Source of the DNA: Spizellomyces punctatus DAOM BR117
Lineage: Eukaryota > Chytridiomycota > Chytridiomycetes > Spizellomycetales > Spizellomycetaceae
Reading direction: 5' to 3'
Length of the DNA stretch: 64,000 bases
Assembly: GCF_000182565.1 (NCBI RefSeq)
Contig: NW_015971547.1
Span: 291,339 to 355,338 of the forward strand
Shown: positions 23,753-34,378 of the stretch, piece by piece
Layout: every line of letters begins with the position of its first letter
How positions within the stretch are numbered: position 1 is the first letter of the stretch
Program-made: the position numbers and the translations under genes
Notes under the pieces: generated by a model
What the model was told of the DNA's origin: nothing
Database searches by the model: none
What the model saw: only the letters and a program-made list of their open reading frames with translations

Positions 23753-24463
23753 GTGTGGAGGTGATTGAAAATGGCACTAGGACGCATTATTATCCGGATA
23801 ATCCGGTTAGTCATATCGCATAATCAGAACCCCCTCTATCGCTCAGATTGGTGTGGCATGCATGTAATGTTTTTTTTTTTTAAACTGCGGTGAGGCGCAT
23901 GCCGAAGGTCTATAAAAGGGGGGCCTTTTCCCTCTTTCCTCTTTCCTCTTTACCCATCCTCGACTCGAAAGCATCTGCGCAACCCTCATCGCGACTCTCA
24001 AGTCCAACCATGAGAATGCAGATGGTGGTGCCGAGGACCTCGCCCACCCGATTACAACCAACTGGAACCAGCGCAGCCTCGGAACCAACAAAGCTGTTAT
24101 TATGCTGCCACATATGTTGAGCTTGGTTGGTATGTACTGATGGCATCTCTTGTCATTCTGTCATTCATCTCGCTGACATGCATTTTTTTGTAGTCTCTAA
24201 GCCTCGTCACTGAACATCCTCTGGCTTGTGACGCTGCCCAGTCGATTCGCTCCTGGATGCAAGAGTCTGGCTTCAATGCCATCAAGAGTTCCAGATCAAG
24301 GCCTAGTAGGGACCGCGTGTGGGGGTGGGCAATTATCCGGTTAGAACCAACCGTTACGTGTTTCGTGTATAATTGCCTAGTAGTAGCTTAGCTTTTCCGA
24401 ACCAGTTGTCGCTGGTTTATTCCCTGGTGTAGTAGCTAGTGCCAGTTTCTGTCACCTCTACAC
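23753..24463 (+). mobile_element. TIR element copy B, TA-flanked
   Basis: 711 bp. Its ends match copy C's 28-bp TIRs (24 of 28 positions alike between C's two ends) and it is bordered by TA at 23751-23752 and 24464-24465. Inside: ATCCGG hairpin-like repeats, a poly-A/T run, a TATA box at 23911, a CT-rich leader, an ATG at 24010, and an intron-like segment with GTATGT (24131) and a T-rich TTTTTTTGTAG end (about 24184-24194). It is nearly identical to copy C, apart from a 2-bp deletion near 24023. No transposase is encoded, so it is non-autonomous. TA duplication suggests mobilisation by a Tc1/mariner-type enzyme (inference). Confidence 0.85.
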
Positions 24464-24859
24464 TATATACCTCGTACAGCCATTATGAAGGACCCGCGCC
24501 TGTTCATTTAAAAATATCATCATAACGACCACAATTCGGGTTGTGTGTGTTTGTAGAGTGTGTTGATTCCCTACCCAATATGGGAAAGCGAGAAGATTAA
24601 CAAAGAGGTATAAATCGGGGAGTTCCCATCCTGTGAACATAGATAGCATTTGACAAACGGGTTTATAGAACTGAAAACCGAACCCCTGCTACAAACAAAG
24701 GAAAAAAGCAAATATCGGCAAACTTTGTCCGCACTTTTGAGCGTCACTTGAGCCAAACAGCTACCTATTACATTACTGACTCGGACGATCCAAAACAAAT
24801 GCAGAATAGTCTGGTTTTTCGTTACAAAGGACGAAAAATACAAACTGCAAGTAGCGGAG
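24464..24859. other. spacer between TIR element B and tRNA-Lys
   Basis: No coding signal recognised. Confidence 0.4.
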
Positions 24860-24931
24860 CGCCCGCTGTGGGTGTCGAACCCACGACCTTAAGGTTAAAA
24901 GCCTCACGCTCTACCACTGAGCTAAGCGGGC
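24860..24931 (-). tRNA. tRNA-Lys (UUU), copy 3
   Basis: Identical 72-nt tRNA on the minus strand, with intact A and B boxes and no intron. Confidence 0.95.
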
Positions 24932-25308
24932 CTGGCATTTTGCTCCTGGTACTTGAATTCTCCATCTATAATATCTTACAGAGCATCTGTGGCGCATGCG
25001 CACGCGTACTGCTGGGTTTGCCCCCCTCTTGACATCATCAGCAAGGATTTGCCCTGGCACGCTCTGCCCAGCCTCTCCTGTCATCCAATCGTTCAGCCCT
25101 TCCATCACCTTAAACTCACAGGATTCGCTTTCCTTTTACCCTTTATTTTTTTTCAGAAGGCAAACGATCGTCTGTCGACCGGTTTCTACTCATACGATTC
25201 TACATCAATTCTCACACCCGTCATTGTTAACCACAAGTGTCTCCCCAAGTAATATCTGCTATATTGCCCCGAACTGCTCTCAACTCGACAGTCCTTGAAG
25301 ATTCTACA
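24932..25308. other. intergenic, upstream of the orphan gene
   Basis: The open frame of the next gene extends a little upstream to 25237 but only through a non-ATG codon. No other signal. Confidence 0.4.
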
Positions 25309-26751
25309 ATGTGGTTGCTGTCAAAGATATGGCACAAAAGAAAGCAAAAGCCTACAAAGACTTCCAAGAAAAAACCTACCAATGCGAAAACCGGCGTGCG
25401 TCCTACCCCCGTCTTTGGACCTCCCAATCAGACGTCCAACACCAACAAGGCACCTGCGATTTCGGATTCAGTGTTGGAACAGGATCCAGAAGAGAGGGTA
25501 CTAGATCAAGCACCGACACTCCCACCTTTGATCAAAGTATCTGATGTTGATGAGGGGATTGACATCCCGGCTGTGGACCATCTAGCAGTGACCACTGCCG
25601 ATGACCTGGTACCAAGCAAAGCTTCTCGAAAGAGCTGGGAATCCGATGAGACGCATAGAATTGAGTCTGATGAGGTCACCATAAAACAATTCGACAACCA
25701 TGACAAGAGTGAGGACATCAAAGATGGGAAGGAATGTGCGCACGAACTGCCGAGGTGTCCAGCTATTGATATCTCGCCACCCCGAAGTGCCGGCTCAGAC
25801 GAACTTTCCGGAAACACGGTCAATAATGATTCTCTCTTACTTTCGGAACCACTCTCAGGATATTCATGCGATGAGTCTTCCGATGAAGGAGAGGACGACA
25901 TCTCAGTTACTGCTTCACTACTCGATGAATATACAACCGCTGATCGGGATCGACGCCCTTCAATGTGCTCTGCTTATGAACCGAGGCGGCAAGGCCCTTG
26001 GATTCGTCCGAAACACAGCAGTCCAGAAATGTCATACTGGCGCTCAAGTCATTTGTGCCGGACAAGTTTGGACGCGTTGAGACACCCGTCGAATGACCCA
26101 ATTTCGCATAGACCATCTCCCCTTGCGATACCGTTGAACGCCAGCCCAGTCGCGATAGATAATCAGTTCTGGTCCGCTCCGATCGATGCGCAATCGCTCC
26201 GTGCATATAGCGTGTGTGAAAATGTAAACACACGAGGACGTGCATGCAGCATTGACGAATTTCGATCCTTGAATAATTTCGATATGGACCCTACTCATCG
26301 ATCTCCTATGCCTGGTGAACTACTATTATCCTCAGACGCCATTACCTCTCCCGAAGACCTGGCCATGTCAGCTCGCAAAATCCTGGATGAAATACTCGTG
26401 ATTGCAGCAAGCGTCATGGAAAATGCTATACAACATCAAGAAGCGCAGGACCGTCAAAATGTTCACAGATATTCCCATGTTACCCCGTCACGGCAACGCT
26501 CTCTTCACATTCCGCGCACCACCCAATATTTTCACTCACTGGCGTGTTACCGCCTCCTACGATCCTCTCTTTCCAAGATTGAGGCACAAAGGCAAGAGAT
26601 GGGTGGGGCGAATGCGTACAGGATGGCTAGAGCTCTGGGCCCATTTGAGGATATGTATGAAGAGATAGTTAAGGGAGATATTCGATTTGATAAGCTGGTC
26701 AATCACTTGTGCGCAGGAGAAGGTGGTAATCCTCCCATTGGGAGACCTTAA
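25309..26751 (+). CDS. Uncharacterised protein with disordered N-terminus
   Basis: Single exon, 480 aa from the ATG at 25309. I do not recognise the family. The start is MWLLSKIWHKRKQKP followed by Lys/Pro-rich sequence, then about 300 residues rich in Ser, Asp, Glu and Pro with low predicted order. The last about 130 residues look folded and helical: ITSPEDLAMSARKILDEILV, then SLACYRLLRSSLSKIEAQRQ and MARALGPFEDMYEEIVKGDI. No membrane segment, no known motif. Codon usage and the long uninterrupted frame argue that it is real. It lies between two of the tRNA-Lys genes. Confidence 0.65.
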   Translation: MWLLSKIWHKRKQKPTKTSKKKPTNAKTGVRPTPVFGPPNQTSNTNKAPAISDSVLEQDPEERVLDQAPTLPPLIKVSDVDEGIDIPAVDHLAVTTADDLVPSKASRKSWESDETHRIESDEVTIKQFDNHDKSEDIKDGKECAHELPRCPAIDISPPRSAGSDELSGNTVNNDSLLLSEPLSGYSCDESSDEGEDDISVTASLLDEYTTADRDRRPSMCSAYEPRRQGPWIRPKHSSPEMSYWRSSHLCRTSLDALRHPSNDPISHRPSPLAIPLNASPVAIDNQFWSAPIDAQSLRAYSVCENVNTRGRACSIDEFRSLNNFDMDPTHRSPMPGELLLSSDAITSPEDLAMSARKILDEILVIAASVMENAIQHQEAQDRQNVHRYSHVTPSRQRSLHIPRTTQYFHSLACYRLLRSSLSKIEAQRQEMGGANAYRMARALGPFEDMYEEIVKGDIRFDKLVNHLCAGEGGNPPIGRP

Positions 26752-27052
26752 GGCAGGGCGTGGCGTTATCATAGGTGATTCGTAGGTTTTTGTTTTGATC
26801 GGGTCTGTTGAGACCAACTATCGTATAGCTTTTCTCGGTGTAATTACATTTAGTCTCCTTTTTCGACCATGCATGCAGATCAGTCTAGTGTTCTTGCACA
26901 ATCTATATAGATCTGTATGCCTGTAATTAATGAATATATATCTCAGATGACCTCGAAATGTGCCGTCCGGAATAAGCGCAGAGATTTTGGGAATTTTGTC
27001 CAAGTATTGTACATTGGGCAATTATATAACATTTCCCTCTGAAAGAGTCTGG
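26752..27052. other. 3' flank, nothing recognised
   Basis: AT-rich spacer between the orphan gene and tRNA-Lys copy 4. Confidence 0.4.
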
Positions 27053-27124
27053 GCCCGCTTAGCTCAGTGGTAGAGCGTGAGGCTTTTAACCTTAAGGTCG
27101 TGGGTTCGACACCCACAGCGGGCG
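27053..27124 (+). tRNA. tRNA-Lys (UUU), copy 4
   Basis: Identical 72-nt tRNA on the plus strand, with intact internal promoter boxes. Confidence 0.95.
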
Positions 27125-27444
27125 TATGTATCCTTCGGCGTCGTTTTTGCACCACATGTTCGCAACATGTGGGGCGGTTTACGCCTCCACATCCGCTTCC
27201 TTCTTGCCTTTGTCTCCCTGTTAGTAGGCAAATGCGGATTATCAAAACTAGCGTGAGACGGCCAGTTGCTTTTTTCAACACCCTCATATCTGGTCATTTG
27301 CACTTTCCGAACAATATATACACAGTGTTTAATTGAAAAAAAAAAAAAAGATTTGACCCCGCAAATCGAAATAATCTATATACAATACAGTGTCAAACTG
27401 CACAATAAAATATACACATTCCAAAAAAAAAAGGAAAACGCAAA
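27125..27444. other. spacer with A-runs
   Basis: Contains runs of 13 A (about 27336) and 10 A (about 27423). It holds the 3' flank of the Frizzled-like gene and no coding signal. Confidence 0.4.
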
Positions 27445-29436
27445 CTAAATTTGCACCCACTTGCCCAATTCTTGTTCTCGCAGATTGGCATTTCCAGTAG
27501 GTCCCATCACGGGTACAGTCTTTTTCCGTCGTAACCCATGCACGACATCCTCAATTAATCTTCTCCAATCTCTTAAAAGAGCACGCTGTACGCCAAAAAT
27601 GAGGAAAACCCAAAAGCCGACTAGACCTGCTACTGCATAGGCCGCAATGACCATCCCATAGGATGGCATGAAGGTGGCGAATCTCTTTGCACATGTAGCG
27701 TGCGCTGTTAATGGTGGTTGGGTGAGCATGCAGGCTAAGAAGCCGCGTACTTCCGGGGTAGAGGGTTTGATGGATGAGATCGCGTTGGTCAGAATTTGAT
27801 AAAAAACCTGGATAGTTCACGAGGTTAGATAAAAGTGTTTTGTGCACCGTCGCTACGGCAAACGAGGAAAAAATAGACTACTCACAAAGTAGGTGACATA
27901 GGTTGTCAAAAAGACAGCACCCAACAGCAATGCTCTCCAGTTCAACTTGACCAACTGCATGATCTGCCTTCGGGTGCTCATTGTTGTAGATGCTCCACCG
28001 CTAACTGAACCAGGCTTATCCATCTCATATGGCTCATCCTGACTGTGAATCGATGACGCCCGTCGGGCAATCCGCGCAATATGGACAAAGGTCACCAAGT
28101 TGGCGAAAACAGTTGGTATGATCAACACTCCTTGCACACCAAATACGTGTTTAATGGCTGAATCGCTGGCGACGAAGCAAAGGGCGCCTGTGGAGGCGTC
28201 AATGTCGTTCATGATCACTGCGATCGTAGTGAGGATAGCTGGAAGGCCCCAGCACGCAATCAGGCCGACAGGTTTGTATCGATCCAAAATTGTGGATTTG
28301 TGAACGATCGTAAAGTGCCTACATATTAAGTGTTAAAAACGAAATTCCTTGACAGTCCTCCTGAGAGAAATGCGTAACGTACAGGTTCCATATCATATAA
28401 CAGCCCCAAAACACTGTGGCATGCACGCCGAGTAAAACCCACGCTGCTTGTAGCCCACACAGCTTATTGTTGAAAGCGTTGCTTCGACTCACGCCATCTG
28501 CTGCACATTGAATATTCCTCACATTCGGCAACGTCCAGAGAGAGACACCCATCCATATGCAGGCCGCAATGGCAAAGTGTAACACAATGTCTGCTGGGTG
28601 TTCTCGTCGTCCAGGTAGAACAGCGTACGAGACAACGACGTATAGAGACAGAATAAACGCTACTAGGTGTACAATCTGGTGCACCCTGACTTGCGTATCA
28701 AATTCGCCTGGTGGATGCAGAAACTCCTCAGCAGGACAGGGGGCACAGCAAGGCCCGTTGCAAGTATCGGGCCCTCTTGATAGGGGCCAGTACGGATTGC
28801 GAATGAGTGGATATTTACATGGAAAGTCATTGACTATTAGAGCAAGAGTGTGATGTTAGCGCCATCATTCGGGTAATATACTTTTCCGCCATAATACATA
28901 CCGACGACGGCAAGTTGTTCTTCAGATTTTACACAGGTCCCTCCACTGACGGTGTCATCCACCAAAGGTCTTGTTCGCCCGAACGCTGCATCTGTAGCGC
29001 CATCACATGCGGGCAATGCGAACGCAATACCAGCGCTTTCGAGCACAGGTTGACACAGATCAATCACTTTTTGGCAACTGCTTTTACAGACTCTTTCTTC
29101 AGTTGGCGTAGTCTGCGTCTGGTTTGCCTCACATCGTGGTAGTTTTTCAGCGCACAAGAAGGCCTGGAGAGCAGACCCGCATTGAAAGTTCAGAAGCTGG
29201 ATATCAAGGAGTTTCCCTGCGAGTGGCGATGTCTGGAAGGCAGCTTCAAGAACGAGGCTTGCATTTCGGGGCACAGAGGTCTGGTACGTTATACCATAGG
29301 CACTACATACGCCTCTATATGGGCTTGGTGTGCATGTCGCTTGGGATGAGGCTGGAGGTGTAAGGAGGACGAGGACGAGGATGAGGGCGAAGAGGACGGA
29401 TGAATGCAGAGTGTTCAAATGTCCCCTTAATGACAT
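27445..29436 (-). CDS. Frizzled/Smoothened-like seven-transmembrane receptor with cysteine-rich domain
   Basis: CDS on the minus strand, join(29436..28902, 28833..28383, 28318..27886, 27807..27445), 593 aa. Order: signal peptide (HSSVLFALILVLVLLTPPAS); a Frizzled-type Cys-rich domain, about residues 32-180, with the spaced pattern CxPxPYRGVC, FQCG, FLCAEKLPRC, RVCKSSCQKVIDLC, PACDG and GTC; a Cys-rich linker (CNGPCCAPCPAEEF); seven hydrophobic helices, the first VHLVAFILSLYVVVSYAVL and the last SYGMVIAAYAVAGLVGFWVF; and a short basic tail. This is the layout of the fsl (frizzled/smoothened-like) receptors known from amoebozoans and some early fungi. Helix 3 is joined across the second intron (WNL-HFTIVHK). 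The tail has LRRKKT but no canonical KTxxxW Dishevelled-binding motif. Ligand and coupling are unknown. Confidence 0.85.
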
Positions 29437-31601
29437 GAGTGCTGACAGAAAGCGTTGTGATATCCTTTAATGTAAAAACAATGGTGAGAAAGAAGTTGAA
29501 GGCTCTTTTTGTTATGTTGTCCCAAAGAGAGAGAAGCAATAGAAAAGAGTGGCGTGCCAACCTTTAAAGTTCCTCCTTTCTTTTGCCTCAAAAACAGAGG
29601 AAAAGTGTTGCTGTCACAGAAAAGAGGCCAGTTGGTTGCTGTGTGTGTGGTGTGTGGTGGTGGGGGAGAAGAAGGCGTTTGAATAAAAAAATCAGGCGAG
29701 TAAAAAGCTGTGGCCACCAACCCATAAATTGTCTCCAATAGTTAAAGAGAGAAGGAAAACCCTTTGAACTTGAGTAATCAAAAGCCAGTGTAAAGAGAGA
29801 ATTAGTGGACCGGGTCCTTTCCCTCTCCATACCAGCTGCCAGCAACCAAAAAGTCATTTGAAAGAGGAAGATTAGTAAAGAATGTCACAGCCATGAGAGA
29901 AGAAAGAGAGGGTTAGCCGTTTGAACTCTTGAGCCGTTGTTTCAAAGTGCCCCCCAACGCCCAAATGTTCCCATACTCTACTTTTTTTTCCAAAAAGGCA
30001 AACAACGCGTTTTGCTTGCAAGTTGAAAGAAACCAGAGAGGAACGCCACGCTTTTCTTTTTATTACTATTGGCCGCAAGTTTAAAGTTTGTGGCGGCAGG
30101 ATTCTTTTTTGAACCATCTTTACCAGCAACCCTTGCATCATTAATATGAACACAGCAAATACACATGGTACAGATGGAATGATGGGACAGGTCAGAGCAG
30201 TTTGTCTCCGTGTCCTTCAAATGGGACTGGGTGAATCGTTTCCTCACAGCGGCCAGTAGTGTTGTTTCGCAACCAATGACCAATGTAAAGGATACAGACA
30301 GTAATGCAATTGTTTTTTTTTTTTTTTTTTTTGCACGAAACGCATATTTCCACAATGTACCATAGCCAGGAAATGCACCGCAGAGTCTGGTTGTCGGCGA
30401 GATATAATAATCTTTAGGGAAACTCGAGGCAGGGTCGTAAGGCTGTGAATACCAAGCTATTCCTCCAAAAGATCATTAGAAGCCTCCTTGTAATGCACAC
30501 AAAGAAAGGACGCTCCGTCCTCTTGGCTCATATGAATTATTGGACAGCACCTGCTACAAGGAGATATACCCATGGACATTATTACAAAATAAAAAGAGTT
30601 TCGCATCCCAAAACCATGTCCCCCTCACATGTCACTCATCGGAGCTTGCGTTTTGGATACATCTCCCAGTGCTGCCGAGTCTTCTACCCGATCCAACACT
30701 TGCAGGTTCTAAGCCAAAGGTAACCCAAGTTGCTGGACCTGTCTTGGTGTCCGTTTTGAATGTAAGAGTGGGAGATGGACTTGACGGCCTGTAGCAAGTT
30801 TAGTTGGCGCTCGCCAAGAAAATTAAATATTTATGAAACGCATCGAGGCCCGGTTGCTGTAAAGGACATGACCGTAGGAAATTAATTGCAATGTGAGGCG
30901 GAATTCTTGAATATGAAACGATCGCAGATGGACTGCAGTCCAGCGCGAGACATTTACATCACCAATAGTGATACGGAGGAGTATGTTCAGTGAGATATTT
31001 AACCACGAAGAGTGCTCATGTCCAAAAATGGATAATCCCGGCTCAAATGCAATAGATTCCTCTAGACATCACGAATGCTCTTGGTAAGATGCTGTTCTTA
31101 CAACCGATTCAGACAGCCATTGACAGCGTTCTGGGACGTACTCTTCGAGGAGGACACGGATAGAAACATTTAACGGGACAGGTAGCTCCTCATGGCGGTT
31201 GTTGGGCCGAATCTTATCCCCAGTATATTTCGTACGATTTCTACATGATTTTGTTTTTAGAAAAATAGCGGTCTGCATGCATAGCAAAATCACAAGGCAG
31301 GAGACGGGCAGATGGCACAGTTCGCGGATGTTTACGTAAGCAGAATGTTTCGATTTTTTCCTTTTGTTCTGCGACTGGGCTTACAATACTTACGGAAAGC
31401 CGCCATTATTATTCTTCTCGTGAGGGTCCGATTGTGGATCAGCACCTGGGCGTGATTCATGTCCCTCGGGCATGGAACGCTTAAAAGGAGTAGGGGAGAG
31501 TACCTCCCCACCGTTATCTGATACCTATTCGACCAAAGTTCATGGAAGGCACACATAGACCCCTCGCTGTCCCATTTCACATTGCAGCAGCAGCGGCTTC
31601 G
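29437..31601. other. long intergenic stretch
   Basis: About 2.2 kb. It contains a run of about 22 T (30310-30331). Apart from the weak minus-strand candidate at 31069-31406 (listed separately), nothing looks coding. It probably carries promoters of the receptor and the carrier. Confidence 0.4.
31069..31406 (-). CDS. possible small membrane protein (weak)
   Basis: Weak. A minus-strand ATG at 31406 (M-A-A-F) is followed at once by a GTAAGT donor. A downstream minus-strand open segment, 31293-31069, encodes a hydrophobic stretch (LVILLCMQTAIFL) followed by a polar region ending at a stop. If joined by splicing this would be a small single-pass protein transcribed divergently from the mitochondrial carrier. 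The acceptor could not be fixed and no family was recognised. Confidence 0.2.
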
Positions 31602-32767
31602 ATGCCAATGACATCGCCCTCCGCTCGGCAGATGGCTGCTTGGATGACACGCGCGCGAGGGCGGTGGGAGGAGCTACATGTGCCAAAGTTCAAGAGACAC
31701 AGTGCTTTGGCGGATTTGGTGTTTGGATCGGCGGCGGGTCTGACGAGCAAGTTGGTTGAGCATCCATTTGATACCATCAAAGGTGCGTTTCCAGACATAA
31801 AGTAACGTTGGTTTGGGCAAAAGTCTGACCGCAGTTCTTTTGTGGTAAATTATAGTGCGTCTTCAGACTCAACCCGTTGGAGGAGGAGCACGTATGTATG
31901 CAGGTTCATTGGATTGCCTGCGAAAAACCATTGCTGGCGATGGTCCAGCTGGCCTGTTTCGCGGAATCGCTCCACCTGTAAGTGCCAAGTTATCGTCTCC
32001 CTCGATCAGTCATTATCTAATATCAGTGGTCAACGCTATGACAATAGTTGGTCGGATCCATGTTGGAACACGCTGTTCTCTTCTCCGCCTATGTCGGATT
32101 TAAGCCTGTTGTGCACTCTGTTCTCGCGGGCGATCCAGTTTCCAGCGCCGACGGCAATTACACGTACACAGATATTGCAGTCTCGGGCGCGTTAGCAGGG
32201 GTCTTTGCATCCTTCGTCCTGACACCACTGGAACTTATCAAATGCAAGCAGCAAGTGTCAGAATCTCCCTCATCCAGCGGTCCTGCCACGTCCCGATCGA
32301 GTATTGCCATTGCCCTCGAAACACTAAAGAAGAATGGTATATCCGGTCTTTTCCGAGGCCAGACTGGTACTCTCCTTCGCGAGATGGCCGGGGGTGCTGC
32401 CTGGTTCGGAATCTATGAAATCGCTTGCAACACTTTTGCCTCCAACACGCGCAAGAGAGAAGAGTTAAAGCCTTGGGAGCTGATGCTTTCCGGTTCTCTT
32501 GCTGGAATCGGCTACAATTCTGCCTTGTTCCCAGCGGATGTCGTCAAGAGCATTCAACAGACTGAAGAGGAGATGGCTCGCTTGAACAGCACGTTAGGGA
32601 CAGCCGTGCGACGACGAGCTTTTATGGACGTTGCGAAAGGGTTGTATCATGGAGAAGGTATCAAGGGGTTTTATAGAGGCTTTGGTGTTACCCTTTGCCG
32701 GTCCGTCCCGGGCAGCGCAATTATTGTGGCAACCTATGAGCTCATGTCAAAATACTGTGCCGAGTAG
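31602..32767 (+). CDS. ORT1: Mitochondrial carrier family protein, ornithine/basic amino acid type (Ort1/Arg-13-like)
   Basis: CDS join(31602..31782, 31856..31977, 32048..32767), 340 aa; an in-frame ATG at 31542 would add 20 residues. Three repeats with the carrier signature P-x-[DE]-x-x-[KR]: HPFDTIKG, TPLELIKCKQ and FPADVVKS. They are followed by the GLFRG and GFYRG motifs of the matrix helices. The FRGIAPP, LREMAGGAAWFGIYE and LCRSVPGSAI stretches fit the ornithine/arginine carriers (yeast Ort1, Neurospora arg-13). These exchange ornithine across the inner mitochondrial membrane for arginine synthesis and the urea cycle. Length is close to the usual 290-360 aa. Specificity is inferred from overall resemblance. 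Introns are GT-AG with consistent phase. Confidence 0.85.
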
Positions 32768-33404
32768 TCAGGGGGTAGTATAGGTTGGATGATATCCCTT
32801 TTTTTTGGCTTTTGCGCAATGTACATAGGTAGAGAGATTAGATACGTCTTCAGGATTAGACTAGTCAATACATTTGTCCAATTATGATTTATTTCTGGCT
32901 TGACCCTTTCAGCACTGAATCATGATTGCCCCATAGTACACACGAATTGGCGTGTTTCCACGTATTTAAGGATGAAGAAAGAAACAATTACTTTGGAGTT
33001 CCATCAAATAACGCATAATACTCAATGGATGAAACGGTGCATCTCTATCTTTTATTTAGCCACGGGCGGCCTTCACGTCCGGGAAAAAGTCTTTGTAGGA
33101 AAAGTCCAGGACTTGCTTCCGTTTGGTATGGTTGGTATGTATGCTGTGATAAGGACTACACCTGTCAACACAACAACTTATAATAAACCAGGATCATTGA
33201 GAACTGGAACATATTCTCTCACCTGTCACCTAACCCTATCCATCATGGTCTATACTTCAGTGGCCAGTGAACCGCACAGACAGCCAAATGATCGGCGATT
33301 ACATCAGCGTATTTGACACGTCAAAAAGCCTTGTCAAAAGCTGCGATGATGCCTGTTGCCACTTGCTGCTCATTGCGAACAAAACAGAGTAGACTGCGAG
33401 AAGA
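32768..33404. other. intergenic, nothing recognised
   Basis: 3' flank of the carrier and promoter of the BTB gene. No motif-bearing frame. Confidence 0.4.
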
Positions 33405-34130
33405 ATGGAAGCAGAAGCATCTAGCGCCGGAAAAAAACGAAAGCATCCCGACAATGACATCATAACTCTGAATGTCGGTGGGTCGGAATACACGACAACA
33501 GTGACCACCCTAACATGTCGCTATCCCGAGTCGTTCTTTGCTACCTTGGCGCGTTATCATGTTGAACACGAGCAGCCTTTCCGAGCCGCCATGAAAGACA
33601 ATGATGGACGATTATTCCTGGACGCTGACGGTCCGTCATTTGGCATGCTTTTGAACTTTTTAAGATCCGGTTGTATGGATTTACAACAATGCCAGGTGAA
33701 TATGTTATACCCGTTTTTGGATGCTATTAGACTCTGGGTTACAAATGCATGCTTCGATTAGATTTTGGAAACTCTTCGCGCAACTGCGGACTATTACAAT
33801 CTGCCTGAGGCAGTGCGTCAAATTGACCTTGAAATATCCCGTCGAGACAAAATCTCCTACTTGGAGGAACAAACCCGGTCGCTTCGCAAACAACTCAAGC
33901 AATTGAGAGAGTACGTGGAAAAGATCAAACCAGGAAAATTGGTTGATCCAAAGTTTGCCAGAATGGGTGAGAAAGTGCAGAGCACATTGGTTCGGTTATC
34001 GGTGCAACAACCACGATGTGGAAAGATTGTTGGAATCAGGCAGGATGAGGTGTGGGTGCAATGGGAAGATCGATCTGTCAGCATCTGTAGATTGCGGGAG
34101 AAAACCGGCGTAGGTTTGAAATACGTGTGA
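33405..34130 (+). CDS. BTB/POZ (T1, KCTD-type) domain protein
   Basis: CDS join(33405..33695, 33762..34130), 219 aa. Residues about 18-105 form a T1-type BTB domain: IITLNVGGSEYTTTVTTL, the RYPESFFATL core, then DNDGRLFLDADGPSFGMLLNFLRSG and, after the 66-bp intron, ATADYYNLPEAV. This subfamily (KCTD proteins, K+ channel tetramerisation) makes oligomers and often serves as a Cullin-3 adaptor or scaffold. A coiled coil follows (YLEEQTRSLRKQLKQLREYV), then a small C-terminal domain ending in GVGLKYV. There is no membrane segment, so it is not a channel itself. Partner unknown. Confidence 0.85.
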
Positions 34131-34378
34131 TGTTTAGACCTTTTGTGTTGCGCGGCGCCTATGAATTTTGTCGGAGCAGCTTCCATATATATATATATGT
34201 CAGAAAGTACCATACAACGGATATTCTCATGTACCTGCGAAACTATTCGCATATGAGAGGAGTAATATACAGAATAAATTACCAATATCGCAAATCTAAA
34301 ACTTGCGAAAATCATCGAAGCAGAGTTCGAACAACAATGAGGTCTTTGGCATGAGTTGGCCTGGGTCATAGAAAAGTG

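Noticed and set aside
24100-24285. 61-codon minus-strand frame conserved in TIR elements B and C
   Set aside because: Not called as a gene because B and C are almost identical overall, so conservation of the frame carries little information, and diverged copy A lacks it.
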